Source of the DNA: Pedobacter sp. Leaf176
Lineage (GTDB): Bacteria > Bacteroidota > Bacteroidia > Sphingobacteriales > Sphingobacteriaceae
Assembly (NCBI RefSeq): GCF_001424305.1
Contig: NZ_LMPD01000004.1
Coordinates: 248,001 to 312,000, forward strand
Length of the DNA stretch: 64,000 bases
Direction: 5' to 3'
Every line of letters begins with the position of its first letter. Within the stretch, counting starts at the first letter, position 1. Under the pieces are notes generated by a model. The model worked only from the letters and a program-made list of their open reading frames with translations. It was not told the DNA's origin and did no database searches. The position numbers were made by a program, and so were the translations under genes. Positions 8,109 through 16,379 of this stretch are shown one piece after another.

Positions 8109-10496
8109 TTAAAATTTATAAGCTACGCTCACTCTATAATTTCTTGGCGCTTCTGCCTGGTAGTAATAGGCATTTAACCACTCGTAGTAAGAGCCACTGA
8201 ACAAATATTTGTTCAGGATGTTGAATGCATTACCTGTAATTTTAAATTTCGGACGTTCGTAAAATAATCCGCCATCTAATTTGAAGTAATTCGGTAATTT
8301 TTGAAGTCCGACGCTCCAGGTGTCGGTTGCACGATCTGCCAGATAAGTGAAACCAGCTGATATACCCGAACCTTTTAGGGCTCCTTTTTGTAAAGTGTAA
8401 GTTAACCACGCATTTGAAACATGTTTGGCGAAACCTGGTATTACATCTCCAACATTAATGCCTGTAACACCAGGGGTAACTTCAGTAACTTTGGAGTCTG
8501 TGTAGGCGTAGTTTGCGATTAAGGTTAATCCGTCAGTAATCTTTCCTCTTAAATCGAATTCAATACCTTGCGACCTTTTTTCTCCTAGAACGACGCTAAA
8601 GTTTTGTCCTGGTGTGTTTGTTGGATCGGCAGTCAATTCATTTTGTTTGAGTATTCTGTATGCTGATAAAGTTGTATTCCATTTTCCGTCGAACCAGTCT
8701 TTTTTAATACCGATTTCATTGTTTGTTCCAGTAATTGGTTCAACACTTCCGCCGTTGCGGATTAAACCGCTTTGAGGCGTGAAAGCCTCGTCATAAACAG
8801 CATAAATCGCAGTGCTTTTATCAACTGAGAAACTTAAACCAACTCTTGGCGTCACTTTTTTGGCTTTATCTGGTGCGCCACCCCAGGCAGCCTGACTTAC
8901 ATAAGTATAGCGGCCAGCTAATGTTAAACGAACTCTGTTATCAAAGAAACCAAGTTCGTCTTGTGCATAGGCACTTAAATATTTAGAATCCATTAAACCA
9001 CCAGCATTGATTGCTCTTTGCTCCAATGAGGTAAGACGGTCGAAATCCGGGTAGCCATTTTGTGGAAAGCCATAATTTGGATTGTTCAAATCGAAAGGTG
9101 AAGAAGCTAGATCTAAATCATGCGACTGACCCCAATCGGCAAAATAGTTTTTCTTACCCCCATCAAAACCGGCCAAAATTCTGTGGTTTATGCCACCAGT
9201 TTTAACCTGTCCGTTGATGAATAGTTGGGCAAGTTTCATACTGCTTTTTGAATCCCATATGGCTACGTTTCTAATAATTGATCCATCTGCATTTACAGCA
9301 GATGGCCACGAGCTGTAACCTTCCTGGTTGTAATTAAAGTAAGCGGCCTGTGCCGTTAGTTTCCAGTTGTCGTCGAAATTATGTTGGAGGTTTAGAAATA
9401 AACTTTGGTCGTTGATGCGTGTGCCAGGCAAATTTGGTTGAGTCATTGTCGCTTCTCGAGGGTAAGTTGCGTAGCCATTCGGAGAAAAAATGTAATAAGA
9501 ACCCACCTCGGTCATTTTAGCATTTTGGAAAGTGTATTCAGCAGTAATTTTTGTTTTATTTGTTAGCTGATAACTTAACACCGGAGCAAAGCTATACCTG
9601 TTGTTTTGCTCATACGGGCGGAAGGAACCTTTATTTTGAACCGCGGTATTTAAACGGAATAATAATTTACCGTCGCTGGTTAATTTGTGGTCGAAATCAA
9701 CGGTGGTTCTGTACAAATCGTAGCTGCCCAAGGTGAAAGATACTTCGCCTCTGTTAAATCCTGTTGGCTTTTTTGTTACTACATTGTACATGCCGCTTGG
9801 GTCGCCATTGCCAAGCATAAAACCAGCAGGACCTTTAACAAATTCAATATGGTCAACAAAGCTCATGTCTTCTGTAAGCGGACCCCAAAAGGATGACACA
9901 ACGTTAAAGCCGTTTCGCATTGCCTGGATTTGAGAACCACGCATGGTTATGTTTGTGTACATGTCCCCCCAATGTTCCAACCTTACTGCACCACTAACGT
10001 TTCTGATTAAACCATCACTCATGCTGATGATTTGTTGATCTTTTATAACTTGATCGCTTACAGTCTGAATATTTTGTGGCGCTTCTAGAAGAGGTTCGTT
10101 TAATCGCAATGAAGCTGAAGGAAGGCTGATTTTGTAACGGTTGTTTTTACCTGCAACTGTAACTTCTTCCAACGCCTGGTTGTTTTCAGAAAGCACAAAA
10201 TTGACTGTTTTATTTTCTCCTCCGGCAACTGTGACCGATTGCTCTGCAGTTTGTATGCCAACAGCAGAAGCTTTAATTAAATATGATCCGGGTTTAATTC
10301 GGTGGATGGTAAATTGACCGTTATCGTCGGTAAGTGTTCCATTACCCTGACCCTTCAAACCTACAGAGATATATGCTGCGGGCTTACCGTCAGAAGTTGT
10401 AATGGTCCCTTTTATCGTAGCAACTTGCTGTGCGGAAATACGGAAACTAAGAAAAAACATTAAAAAGAAGAAACTGAATAGTCTAATTGTATGCAT
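8109..10496 (-). CDS. TonB-dependent siderophore receptor with N-terminal carboxypeptidase-like domain
   Basis: 795 residues from the ATG at 10496. I prefer this over the longer ORF start at 10526 because MHTIRLFSFFFLMFFLSFRISAQ is a clean signal peptide, and one of two putative operators (10507-10523) would otherwise be coding. After the signal come a CarboxypepD_reg-like domain (TIKGTITTSDGKPAAYISVG onward, about residues 28-110), a plug (about residues 130-240, with APQNIQTVSDQVIKDQQ, MTMRGSQ-like ITMRGSQ, and VKGPAGFMLGNGDPSG), and a 22-strand barrel ending in ...YRVSVAYKF, with a terminal Phe as outer-membrane assembly expects. The plug wording (GxGDPSGxYNVVTKKP) is typical of the FhuA/FpvA-like hydroxamate or catecholate siderophore group. 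It is first in an operon with PepSY and DUF6607 proteins. The exact siderophore is unknown. Confidence 0.92.
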   Translation of the reverse strand: MHTIRLFSFFFLMFFLSFRISAQQVATIKGTITTSDGKPAAYISVGLKGQGNGTLTDDNGQFTIHRIKPGSYLIKASAVGIQTAEQSVTVAGGENKTVNFVLSENNQALEEVTVAGKNNRYKISLPSASLRLNEPLLEAPQNIQTVSDQVIKDQQIISMSDGLIRNVSGAVRLEHWGDMYTNITMRGSQIQAMRNGFNVVSSFWGPLTEDMSFVDHIEFVKGPAGFMLGNGDPSGMYNVVTKKPTGFNRGEVSFTLGSYDLYRTTVDFDHKLTSDGKLLFRLNTAVQNKGSFRPYEQNNRYSFAPVLSYQLTNKTKITAEYTFQNAKMTEVGSYYIFSPNGYATYPREATMTQPNLPGTRINDQSLFLNLQHNFDDNWKLTAQAAYFNYNQEGYSSWPSAVNADGSIIRNVAIWDSKSSMKLAQLFINGQVKTGGINHRILAGFDGGKKNYFADWGQSHDLDLASSPFDLNNPNYGFPQNGYPDFDRLTSLEQRAINAGGLMDSKYLSAYAQDELGFFDNRVRLTLAGRYTYVSQAAWGGAPDKAKKVTPRVGLSFSVDKSTAIYAVYDEAFTPQSGLIRNGGSVEPITGTNNEIGIKKDWFDGKWNTTLSAYRILKQNELTADPTNTPGQNFSVVLGEKRSQGIEFDLRGKITDGLTLIANYAYTDSKVTEVTPGVTGINVGDVIPGFAKHVSNAWLTYTLQKGALKGSGISAGFTYLADRATDTWSVGLQKLPNYFKLDGGLFYERPKFKITGNAFNILNKYLFSGSYYEWLNAYYYQAEAPRNYRVSVAYKF

Positions 10497-10506
10497 GCTA
10501 TATTTA

Positions 10507-10523
10507 TTTGGATTAATTCTAAA
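10507..10523. promoter_or_regulatory. Candidate iron-responsive operator, copy 1
   Basis: TTTGGATTAATTCTAAA is an imperfect palindrome of the same pattern as copy 2 (TTTnGAnTnAnTCnAAA). It lies 11 bases upstream of the preferred ATG of the siderophore receptor, where a bound repressor would block transcription or ribosome entry. Identity of the regulator (Fur or DtxR type) is inferred from the iron-uptake context. Confidence 0.45.
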
Positions 10524-10564
10524 CAATTACAAAATAACGTTAGAAAAATTAATTATCCAAATTA

Positions 10565-10581
10565 TTTTGAATTATTCTAAA
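10565..10581. promoter_or_regulatory. Candidate iron-responsive operator, copy 2
   Basis: TTTTGAATTATTCTAAA is a near-perfect 8+1+8 palindrome with one mismatched pair, 69 bases upstream of the preferred receptor ATG. It shares the half-site TTCTAAA with copy 1. The centre-to-centre distance is 58 bases. Confidence 0.5.
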
Positions 10582-11003
10582 TAGAGGAGTTTTTGCAGGA
10601 AGCTTTAGGTAGATTGTCCTAAACAGGTCTACACATTTTGATAAAGACAAAGCGGTTGAGCTGAAATCCGTTTAAATGCATACATCAATACGCATAAGAT
10701 TAAGGGCAGAAGATTATATGCGTTTATTTTATTAGATGTTTTTCACAAGCAATAAAGAACACCATTTTTTGGATTCAATAATTCCTGTAAACATCCGATT
10801 TATAGTAGGCGAATGATTTGGACTGGAAATAACGCGTTAACTTTTAAAGAAGTGCTTTCTTCGAATTTGAAATCCAGGGCATTTCAAGGATTGGCTGTTT
10901 ATCGATAATGTTATTCTGCGTCAAAATATCGTTTCTAATCAAATGGAAATTATTAAATTATCATATCCAATTAATACAAAGCTCTTAAAAAGAATTAAAT
11001 GTA
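10582..11003. other. Intergenic stretch with no recognisable gene
   Basis: About 420 bases between the receptor operon's operator region and the stop of the DUF4397 gene. I read all frames and both strands and saw no plausible ORF, tRNA, strong hairpin or repeat shared with the rest of the window. Promoter elements of the receptor operon may extend into its left end. Confidence 0.4.
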
Positions 11004-11714
11004 TTATTTGATCACCATAACTTGTAAGCTTGCTGAACGTTCTGTATCATCCTCGGGTGTTATTAATCCTCCGCAAATCACGTCGTAATGATAGCCAGCA
11101 GCAAAAGCAGCATCTGTTTTAGTCGCTCTAATTATTCCGGAAGCTGTTTCTTTTGCATCAATAGAGTAAGTTCCAGCTGCAATTTCTACGAAGCCATTGG
11201 CTGTTTTAAAGGCTTTATTTTCGCCATAAGAAGTTGTGGTTCCGGTTTTGACTAAGTCTAATGCAGGGGCATCAGGAGATAAGTTTATAAAACGGATATA
11301 TGCTTTGTCTGTTGAGCCTGCACTTATGTCTTCGCTGATAATAAGCCCATCTAATTGACCTGGTTTGTTAACTAAGTAATACGAGTAACTACTTCCAGCG
11401 CCCAAAGTAATATCCTTACTATATAAACTTTCAACCGAACTCCCGCTGGTGAATTTTAAACCATAATTACCAGCAGCCCTTGATGTGTAGGCTATAGAGC
11501 CAAGAAAAGGTAAGGCTGTGGAGTTTATCGCATTACCATTTAGATAAACGTTGTAAGTTGCCAGGGATGGAGATGCGTTAATTACTCTAAGGTATGAAAT
11601 TGTCGTATCTGTATTTTCTGTTTTGCCGCAAGAACTTAGGGTAATTGCCGTTGCGAGTATTACAAATGCTTGAAAAATTATTTGTTTAATATAACCGAAA
11701 GTAAAATTATTCAT
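11004..11714 (-). CDS. DUF4397 domain-containing lipoprotein
   Basis: 236 residues. A lipoprotein signal ends in the lipobox TLSSC (Cys about residue 29), so the mature protein is lipid-anchored. Two DUF4397-type beta-sandwich units follow: one begins YLRVINASPSLATYNVYLNG and the other YIRFINLSPDAPALDLV; the repeated (Y/F)xR(V/F)(I/N)xxSP motif is the family signature. Function is unknown; relatives are surface or periplasmic structural domains of Bacteroidota. It stands alone with divergent or distant neighbours. Confidence 0.85.
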   Translation of the reverse strand: MNNFTFGYIKQIIFQAFVILATAITLSSCGKTENTDTTISYLRVINASPSLATYNVYLNGNAINSTALPFLGSIAYTSRAAGNYGLKFTSGSSVESLYSKDITLGAGSSYSYYLVNKPGQLDGLIISEDISAGSTDKAYIRFINLSPDAPALDLVKTGTTTSYGENKAFKTANGFVEIAAGTYSIDAKETASGIIRATKTDAAFAAGYHYDVICGGLITPEDDTERSASLQVMVIK

Positions 11715-11940
11715 TTATGATCTAAGATTGAGTTTTTGCTAAAACGATTTTGCTTGTCACTTCGCTACATGCCTACAAATATCCGGTATAGATATGTATG
11801 CAGGTGTTAAATGATGTTAATCAGATGTTAAAGTATGTTATGAGTTTAGCCTGCTAAAACAAAAAAACAAATTAGCTGTTCATATAAAGTTTACCTAATT
11901 GTTTAATAATCTTAATATTAAATAACACTTATAAGTTTAA

Positions 11941-11956
11941 TTTTGGTTAACCAAAA
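11941..11956. promoter_or_regulatory. Perfect 16-bp palindrome before a lipoprotein gene
   Basis: TTTTGGTTAACCAAAA reads the same on both strands and ends 11 bases before the ATG at 11968. It could be an operator or a small hairpin covering the ribosome-binding region. No second copy was noticed. Confidence 0.35.
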
Positions 11957-11967
11957 ACCTTTTAAAA

Positions 11968-12510
11968 ATGATAAAGAACATCTCAAAGCTAGCAATTATT
12001 TCTGCTGGCGTATTCGCGTTTTCTTCTTGCAGTAACTCATCAAAAGACAAACCTGCAGATACTACATTTACTAAAACTGAAACCACTGTAACGGTTCCTG
12101 CAAAAACAGAAAATGCTCCGGAAAGCACTGAATTCACCGCGTCTCCTGATAGCGCAATATTAGGCAAATCAAAAGAGGCGTTGGTTAAGGTCACTTCGGT
12201 ATCGTCGATTGATTTAAAGGATGCTGAGGGAAAAGCAACAGGAGCTGAATTAACGATTAACTTACAAGTAACAAACAAAAGTTCGTTAGAGGCTAAGAAA
12301 TTCTTTTCGGTTTCAAGTTCCGATGCAAGATTAGAATTGGATAATGGGACTTCAATAACCGGAAAAGAAAATTCCGGCAGTACGAATCCAGACCCGGAGG
12401 CATCATCACAAGCTGTTTGGTCATTTCAACTGCCACCAAATGCTAGCCCTAAAAAACTGAATTTCTTTTTAGATGGAACTAGGGTCTCAGTAGGCCTATC
12501 AAAAAAATAA
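11968..12510 (+). CDS. Putative lipoprotein, uncharacterised
   Basis: 180 residues. The N-terminus MIKNISKLAIISAGVFAFSSC carries a lipobox (FSSC, Cys 21). A Thr/Lys/Glu-rich linker (about residues 25-60) follows, then one compact domain (about residues 60-180) with alternating strands such as ALVKVTSVSSIDLKD, GAELTINLQVTNKSS and AVWSFQLPPNASPKKLNFFL. The shape resembles DUF4352-like immunoglobulin-type extracellular domains, but I cannot assign it. A terminator follows directly. It appears to be a single-gene unit. Confidence 0.7.
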   Translation: MIKNISKLAIISAGVFAFSSCSNSSKDKPADTTFTKTETTVTVPAKTENAPESTEFTASPDSAILGKSKEALVKVTSVSSIDLKDAEGKATGAELTINLQVTNKSSLEAKKFFSVSSSDARLELDNGTSITGKENSGSTNPDPEASSQAVWSFQLPPNASPKKLNFFLDGTRVSVGLSKK

Positions 12511-12517
12511 AAAATCG

Positions 12518-12540
12518 AGCCCCGACGCAAATTCGGGGCT
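12518..12540 (+). terminator. Terminator after the lipoprotein gene
   Basis: AGCCCCGA (12518-12525) pairs with TCGGGGCT (12533-12540), followed by TTCTTGTTTCTT, seven bases after the stop at 12510. Confidence 0.85.
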
Positions 12541-12657
12541 TTCTTGTTTCTTATGATAACTATAAAAATGTAAAAAAGTTAAAAACTATTGTGTAACTCA
12601 ATTATTATTTAAACCTTTGCACCTCAATAGAGTTAAAGCCGTTTTAATACGCAAGAA

Positions 12658-12792
12658 ATGATTAAACAATTTTTACATAAACTTTCTGTTTTTACATCGC
12701 AATTAGCGTTTGGAAAGCGTATGGTTGTTAATCGTTTTCAACCCGTTTTTCATTACCCCAACAGCCGGCAAAATTTTACTCCGCGTATTTAG
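12658..12792 (+). CDS. Possible 44-codon leader ORF upstream of the arginine cluster
   Basis: An ATG at 12658 opens a 44-codon frame that ends at TAG 12790-12792. The peptide is basic and contains four Arg codons (CGT, CGT, CGG, CGT), three of them in the last 19 residues. Its stop codon sits inside the small stem-loop at 12788-12804, 85 bases before the ATG of the first cluster gene. That layout is what an attenuation leader would look like, but the Arg codons are not clustered and it may be a chance ORF. Confidence 0.25.
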   Translation: MIKQFLHKLSVFTSQLAFGKRMVVNRFQPVFHYPNSRQNFTPRI

Positions 12793-12804
12793 TACTCTAC
12801 TAAA
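12788..12804. promoter_or_regulatory. Small palindrome upstream of the arginine cluster
   Basis: TTTAGTA (12788-12794) and TACTAAA (12798-12804) form a perfect 7-bp inverted repeat with the loop CTC. It lies between the leader ORF and the first gene. It may be an operator for an arginine regulator or a leader hairpin. Confidence 0.3.
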
Positions 12805-12876
12805 CGTAATGAGGAATTGATCCTCTCTAAAAACCCAATTAACAAGAATACTTATAATTTTTCGTTAGAAAAACGA

Positions 12877-13575
12877 ATGGATATTAACGAATTTATCGTG
12901 CAGGTTGCACTTCCTGAACATCGTGTATTTGCCGAAGAAATAGTAACAGAGATGGCAGAATCGGCAAAAGCTCGTGGAACAGGTATTGCTAAACGTTCGC
13001 CAGAATATATTTCGAACAAAATGCAGGAGGGCAAATCGGTTATTGCTTTTCATAAGGATGGTTCCTGGGCAGGATTTTGCTATATAGAAACGTGGAGCCA
13101 CGGGCAATTTGTTGCAAATAGCGGTTTGGTAGTAAGCCCTAAATACCGTAAAGCTGGATTAGCAAAAGCCATTAAAAACGAAATTTTCGGTTTATCGAGA
13201 AAATTGTATCCAAAGGCGAAAATATTTGGCTTAACAACGGGCCTGGCTGTAATGAAAATCAATTCTGATTTAGGTTACGAGCCTGTAACCTACAGCGAGC
13301 TTACTCAGGATGAAGAATTTTGGAAGGGCTGCCAAAGCTGCGTAAACTTCGAAATCTTAAAAATGAAAGAACGCAAAAACTGTATGTGTACAGCCATGCT
13401 TTATGATCCTGCTGAAAAAAAACACGAAGTTGCCAAACAATTTGCTGAAGAACTGCAAAAGAAACCTAAATTATACGAGCGTTTTATGCGTATTAAACAG
13501 CGTTTGGTTGTTAAACCTAAGCCAAAAAATGGCTTAAAATCCTTATTATTTTTATTTACCTTTTTATTTAAGTAG
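12877..13575 (+). CDS. GNAT N-acyltransferase, first gene of the arginine cluster
   Basis: 232 residues from the ATG at 12877. The frame is open from a TTG at 12817, but MDINEFIVQVALPEHRVFAEEIV is the natural N-terminus. The GNAT core is visible: SVIAFHKDGSWAGFCYIETW (beta strands), then the acyl-CoA pyrophosphate loop in GLVVSPKYRKAGLAKAIKNE (motif R-K-A-G-L-A). A Cys-rich segment near the C-terminus (CQSC...CMC) is unusual for GNAT enzymes. Its stop is one base before argG's ATG, so it is co-transcribed. No argA or argJ is otherwise seen, so this is the best local candidate for the N-acylation of glutamate (acetyl or succinyl) that starts the pathway. That assignment is an inference from context. 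Confidence 0.85.
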   Translation: MDINEFIVQVALPEHRVFAEEIVTEMAESAKARGTGIAKRSPEYISNKMQEGKSVIAFHKDGSWAGFCYIETWSHGQFVANSGLVVSPKYRKAGLAKAIKNEIFGLSRKLYPKAKIFGLTTGLAVMKINSDLGYEPVTYSELTQDEEFWKGCQSCVNFEILKMKERKNCMCTAMLYDPAEKKHEVAKQFAEELQKKPKLYERFMRIKQRLVVKPKPKNGLKSLLFLFTFLFK

Positions 13576-13576
13576 C

Positions 13577-14770
13577 ATGAAGAAAGTAGTTTTAGCTTTT
13601 AGCGGAGGTCTGGATACCTCGTTTTGTTGTATTTATCTGGCGCAAGATCGCGGATTGGAGGTTCACTCGGTAATTGTAAATACCGGTGGTTTTTCTGACG
13701 ATGAATTACAGGAAATTGAGAAAAGAGCTTATGCTTTAGGCGTAAAATCACACGCTGTGGTAGATGAAACTGAAAGTTATTATGATGGTTGCATTAAGTA
13801 TTTAATCTTCGGAAATGTATTAAAAAACTCAACTTATCCGCTTTCGGTGAGTGCAGAACGTGTAAGTCAGGCTACAGCAATTGCGAACTACGTAAAAAAA
13901 ATTGGTGCTGATTATGTGGCTCACGGAAGTACGGGTGCGGGTAACGACCAGGTAAGGTTTGATATGATTTTTAATATCATTATTCCAGATGTTGAAATCA
14001 TTACGCCAATCAGGGATTTGAAATTATCCCGTGAAGCGGAAATAGACTATCTCGCTGAACATGGTGTTGAATATAGTGCTGAAAAAGCGAAATACTCAAT
14101 TAACAAAGGTTTATGGGGAACTTCGGTAGGCGGAAAGGAAACGCTAACTTCAAACGAGACTTTACCTGAAAGTGCCTGGCCAACTCAGGTTACAGAAACC
14201 GAATCCCGCAAGCTTGAATTAACTTTTGAAAAGGGAGAATTAGTTGCTATCGATGGTGAAACTTTAGAACCGGTTAGGGCGATTCAAAAACTACAAGCCA
14301 TTGCGCAACCATTTGGTATCGGCAGAGATATTCATGTTGGTGATACCATTATAGGTATTAAAGGCCGTGTGGGTTTTGAAGCTGCAGCGCCTGTTTTAAT
14401 CATTAAAGCACACCATACTTTAGAAAAACATACGTTAACTAAATGGCAGTTAAGCTGGAAAGAACAATTGTCTTCTTTTTATGGTAACTGGCTGCATGAA
14501 GGTCAGTTCCACGACCCGATTATGCGGAATATTGAGGCTTTCTTGGCTGATACCCAAAAAGTAGTAAGTGGGAAAGTGTTTATAGAATTGTTGCCTTATC
14601 GTTTCCAGATTATCGGTATTGAATCGAACCATGATTTAATGAGTAATAAATTTGGCAGCTACGGCGAAATGAACAATGCCTGGAGCGGTGAAGATGTTAA
14701 AGGTTTCTCTAAAATCTTCGGTAACCAAGTGATGATTTGGCATAAAGTAAATAATGAGGTAGAGGACTAA
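13577..14770 (+). CDS. argG: Argininosuccinate synthase
   Basis: 397 residues, the usual family length. The ATP pyrophosphatase P-loop AFSGGLDTS is at residues 7-15, followed by the conserved GAGNDQVRFD (near residues 117-126) and the citrulline/aspartate-binding region with KETLTSNETLPESAWP. It joins citrulline and aspartate at the cost of ATP to AMP. Its ATG is one base after the GNAT stop. A 151-base gap rich in repeats separates it from argC, so transcription may be continuous but with internal processing. Confidence 0.97.
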   Translation: MKKVVLAFSGGLDTSFCCIYLAQDRGLEVHSVIVNTGGFSDDELQEIEKRAYALGVKSHAVVDETESYYDGCIKYLIFGNVLKNSTYPLSVSAERVSQATAIANYVKKIGADYVAHGSTGAGNDQVRFDMIFNIIIPDVEIITPIRDLKLSREAEIDYLAEHGVEYSAEKAKYSINKGLWGTSVGGKETLTSNETLPESAWPTQVTETESRKLELTFEKGELVAIDGETLEPVRAIQKLQAIAQPFGIGRDIHVGDTIIGIKGRVGFEAAAPVLIIKAHHTLEKHTLTKWQLSWKEQLSSFYGNWLHEGQFHDPIMRNIEAFLADTQKVVSGKVFIELLPYRFQIIGIESNHDLMSNKFGSYGEMNNAWSGEDVKGFSKIFGNQVMIWHKVNNEVED

Positions 14771-14921
14771 AAGGTTGAAGGCGAAAGGTTTCCTCGCCTA
14801 TCGTCATTGCGAGGATGAACGAGGAAGCGATCTCATTAATGTTGTCATCTTGATTTGTGCCGATCCGATAGCTATCGGATTAACGTCGGTGGCTTGTCGA
14901 AGGATTAAAGTTATATAGACT
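14771..14921. repeat. Repeat-filled gap between argG and argC
   Basis: It contains three palindromic pieces: TCCTCGC...GCGAGGA near 14800-14816 (part of a CGTCATTGCGAGGA-type dispersed repeat), the perfect 18-bp palindrome ATCCGATAGCTATCGGAT at 14863-14880, and outer arms TGTCATCTTGA / CTTGTCGAAGGA of the common GTCATCCTGA...CGAAGGA type. There is no coding sequence. Confidence 0.6.
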
Positions 14922-15947
14922 ATGAGTAGTAAAATAAAAGCAGGAATAATTGGAGGCGCGGGTTACACCGGAGGCGAAATGTTACGCATTTTGGTTAACC
15001 ACCCAAATGTTGAAATTGCTTTCGTGAATAGTACCAGTAATGCCGGGAATTCAATTTCTGATGTGCATACTGATCTAATCGGTGATACTGATTTACGTTT
15101 TGTAAATGATATTCCACAAGATATTGATGTGTTGTTTTTATGCGTTGGCCATGGCGATGCTAAGAAATTCTTAACTGCTAATCCAATTAACGATAACATA
15201 AGAATCATCGACTTATCTCAGGATTTTAGACTTTCAGCAAATGCTATTTTTTCAACTCAGGATTTCGAACTTCAGACTAAAGACTTTATTTACGGGCTTC
15301 CAGAGTTAAATCGCAATCAAATAAAATCAGCAAAAAATATTGCTAATCCGGGTTGTTTTGCAACTTGTATCCAATTAGGTTTATTGCCCTTAGCTGCAAA
15401 AGGTTTAATAAAAAGTGAAGTCCACATCAATGCTACAACTGGTTCAACAGGAGCCGGGCAAAGCCTATCAACAACTTCTCATTTTAGCTGGAGAAATAAT
15501 AATCTTTCCATTTACAAAGCTTTTGAGCATCAACACTTAAATGAGATTGGAGAAAGTTTAGCACAGGCTGCTAAAGCCTCCCCTTCTGGGGGAGGTTTGG
15601 AGGGGGCATTAAATTTCATCCCACAACGTGGCGCTTTTACCAGAGGAATTTTAGCCTCCATGTATTTAGAAAGCGATTTAACTTTAGAAGAAGCACAAAC
15701 TATTTACGAAGACTATTACAATGCTCATCCTTTTACACACGTAAGTCGGAAAAATATTGATTTAAAACAGGTTGTAAATACCAACAAAGCGCTGGTTCAT
15801 GTAGAAAAGCATGGAAATAAATTATTTATCATCAGTATTATCGATAACCTGTTAAAAGGCGCCAGCGGACAAGCGGTTCAGAATATGAACTTGATGTTCG
15901 GCCTGGAAGAAACAGCTGGCTTGAAGTTGAAGGCAGTTTATTTTTAG
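14922..15947 (+). CDS. argC: N-acyl-gamma-glutamyl-phosphate reductase, carrying a repeat insertion in frame
   Basis: 341 residues. The NADP-binding start is GIIGGAGYTGGEMLRIL (residues 8-24). The catalytic cysteine is in NPGCFATCIQLGLLPL (about residues 142-157), and the usual ATTGSTGAGQ and HQHLNEI follow. Between HLNEIGESLAQ and LNFIPQRGAFTRGI lies KASPSGGGLEGA, encoded by a palindromic repeat (15577-15606) that is not part of the family; this adds about a dozen residues without breaking the frame. The enzyme reduces N-acylglutamyl phosphate to the semialdehyde. Its specificity (acetyl or succinyl) should match argF', argB and argD here. Confidence 0.95.
   Translation: MSSKIKAGIIGGAGYTGGEMLRILVNHPNVEIAFVNSTSNAGNSISDVHTDLIGDTDLRFVNDIPQDIDVLFLCVGHGDAKKFLTANPINDNIRIIDLSQDFRLSANAIFSTQDFELQTKDFIYGLPELNRNQIKSAKNIANPGCFATCIQLGLLPLAAKGLIKSEVHINATTGSTGAGQSLSTTSHFSWRNNNLSIYKAFEHQHLNEIGESLAQAAKASPSGGGLEGALNFIPQRGAFTRGILASMYLESDLTLEEAQTIYEDYYNAHPFTHVSRKNIDLKQVVNTNKALVHVEKHGNKLFIISIIDNLLKGASGQAVQNMNLMFGLEETAGLKLKAVYF
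15577..15606 (+). repeat. Dispersed palindromic repeat inserted within argC
   Basis: CCTCCCC (15577-15583) pairs with GGGGAGG (15589-15595), followed by TTTGGAGGGGG. On the plus strand it encodes ASPSGGGLEG. The C/G-rich, strand-biased composition is unlike the AT-rich flanks and is a familiar dispersed-repeat type in Pedobacter and Flavobacterium. Confidence 0.65.
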
Positions 15948-15949
15948 GT

Positions 15950-15992
15950 AGAGGGTAAGAAGGCTGAAGGCGGGAAGGTTTGGACCCAGACC
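15950..15992 (+). repeat. Left purine-rich arm flanking the four-helix-bundle remnant
   Basis: The GGTAGAGGGTAAGAAGGCTG... tract is purine-only over most of its length. Its reverse complement resembles the CCTTGACCCTCAACCTTCC tract at 16380-16417 on the other side of the small gene, so the two act as imperfect inverted repeats. Confidence 0.45.
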
Positions 15993-16007
15993 TATAAAAC
16001 TTAAGAT

Positions 16008-16375
16008 ATGAGAGATTATCAGAAATTAGACGTTTGGAAGAAAGCACACTTATTTACTTTACAGGTTTATAAGGAGATCTTGCCTGTTATGCCTATTGAA
16101 GAAAAGTTTGCTTTAACTCAACAAATCCGGCGGGCCACCTATTCAATTCCCTTAAATATTGTGGAAGGCAGTGGTAAGAATACAGATAAAGATTTTACAA
16201 GTTATCTTGACAATGCCCTTGGTTCTGCAAAAGAAGTAGAGTATGCTTTTATTTAATCAGAGATTTAAATTATATAAATGAAAGTTTATATGCTATGGTT
16301 AATAAAAGCATTAATGAAATTAAGGCGATGTTAATCGTATTTATAAAATTTTTGAGAGGCGGTGGAAAAGGCTAG
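16008..16375 (+). pseudogene. Four-helix-bundle protein (23S rRNA IVS / bAvd-like family), frameshifted
   Basis: ATG at 16008 opens MRDYQKLDVWKKAHLFTLQVY, the classic start of the TIGR02436 four-helix-bundle family; ALTQQIRRATYSIPLNIVEG (about residues 36-55) and SYLDNALGSAKEVEYAFI follow. The frame stops at TAA 16254-16256 after 82 residues, whereas relatives run to about 115-125. Moving by one base restores ...RDLNYINESLYAMVNKSINE and continues to TAG 16373-16375. One T is missing in the ATTTA tract at 16251-16255 (I-L-I expected). The gene sits inside the arg operon between argC and argD and is flanked by imperfect inverted repeats. Relatives are encoded by intervening sequences of 23S rRNA, and their helix bundle resembles the Avd protein of diversity-generating retroelements; no reverse transcriptase is nearby. 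Confidence 0.85.
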
Positions 16376-16379
16376 ACGA

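Noticed and set aside
16008..16375. Avd protein of a diversity-generating retroelement
   Set aside because: The four-helix fold is related, but there is no reverse transcriptase, template repeat or variable gene nearby; the N-terminal motif fits the 23S IVS family.
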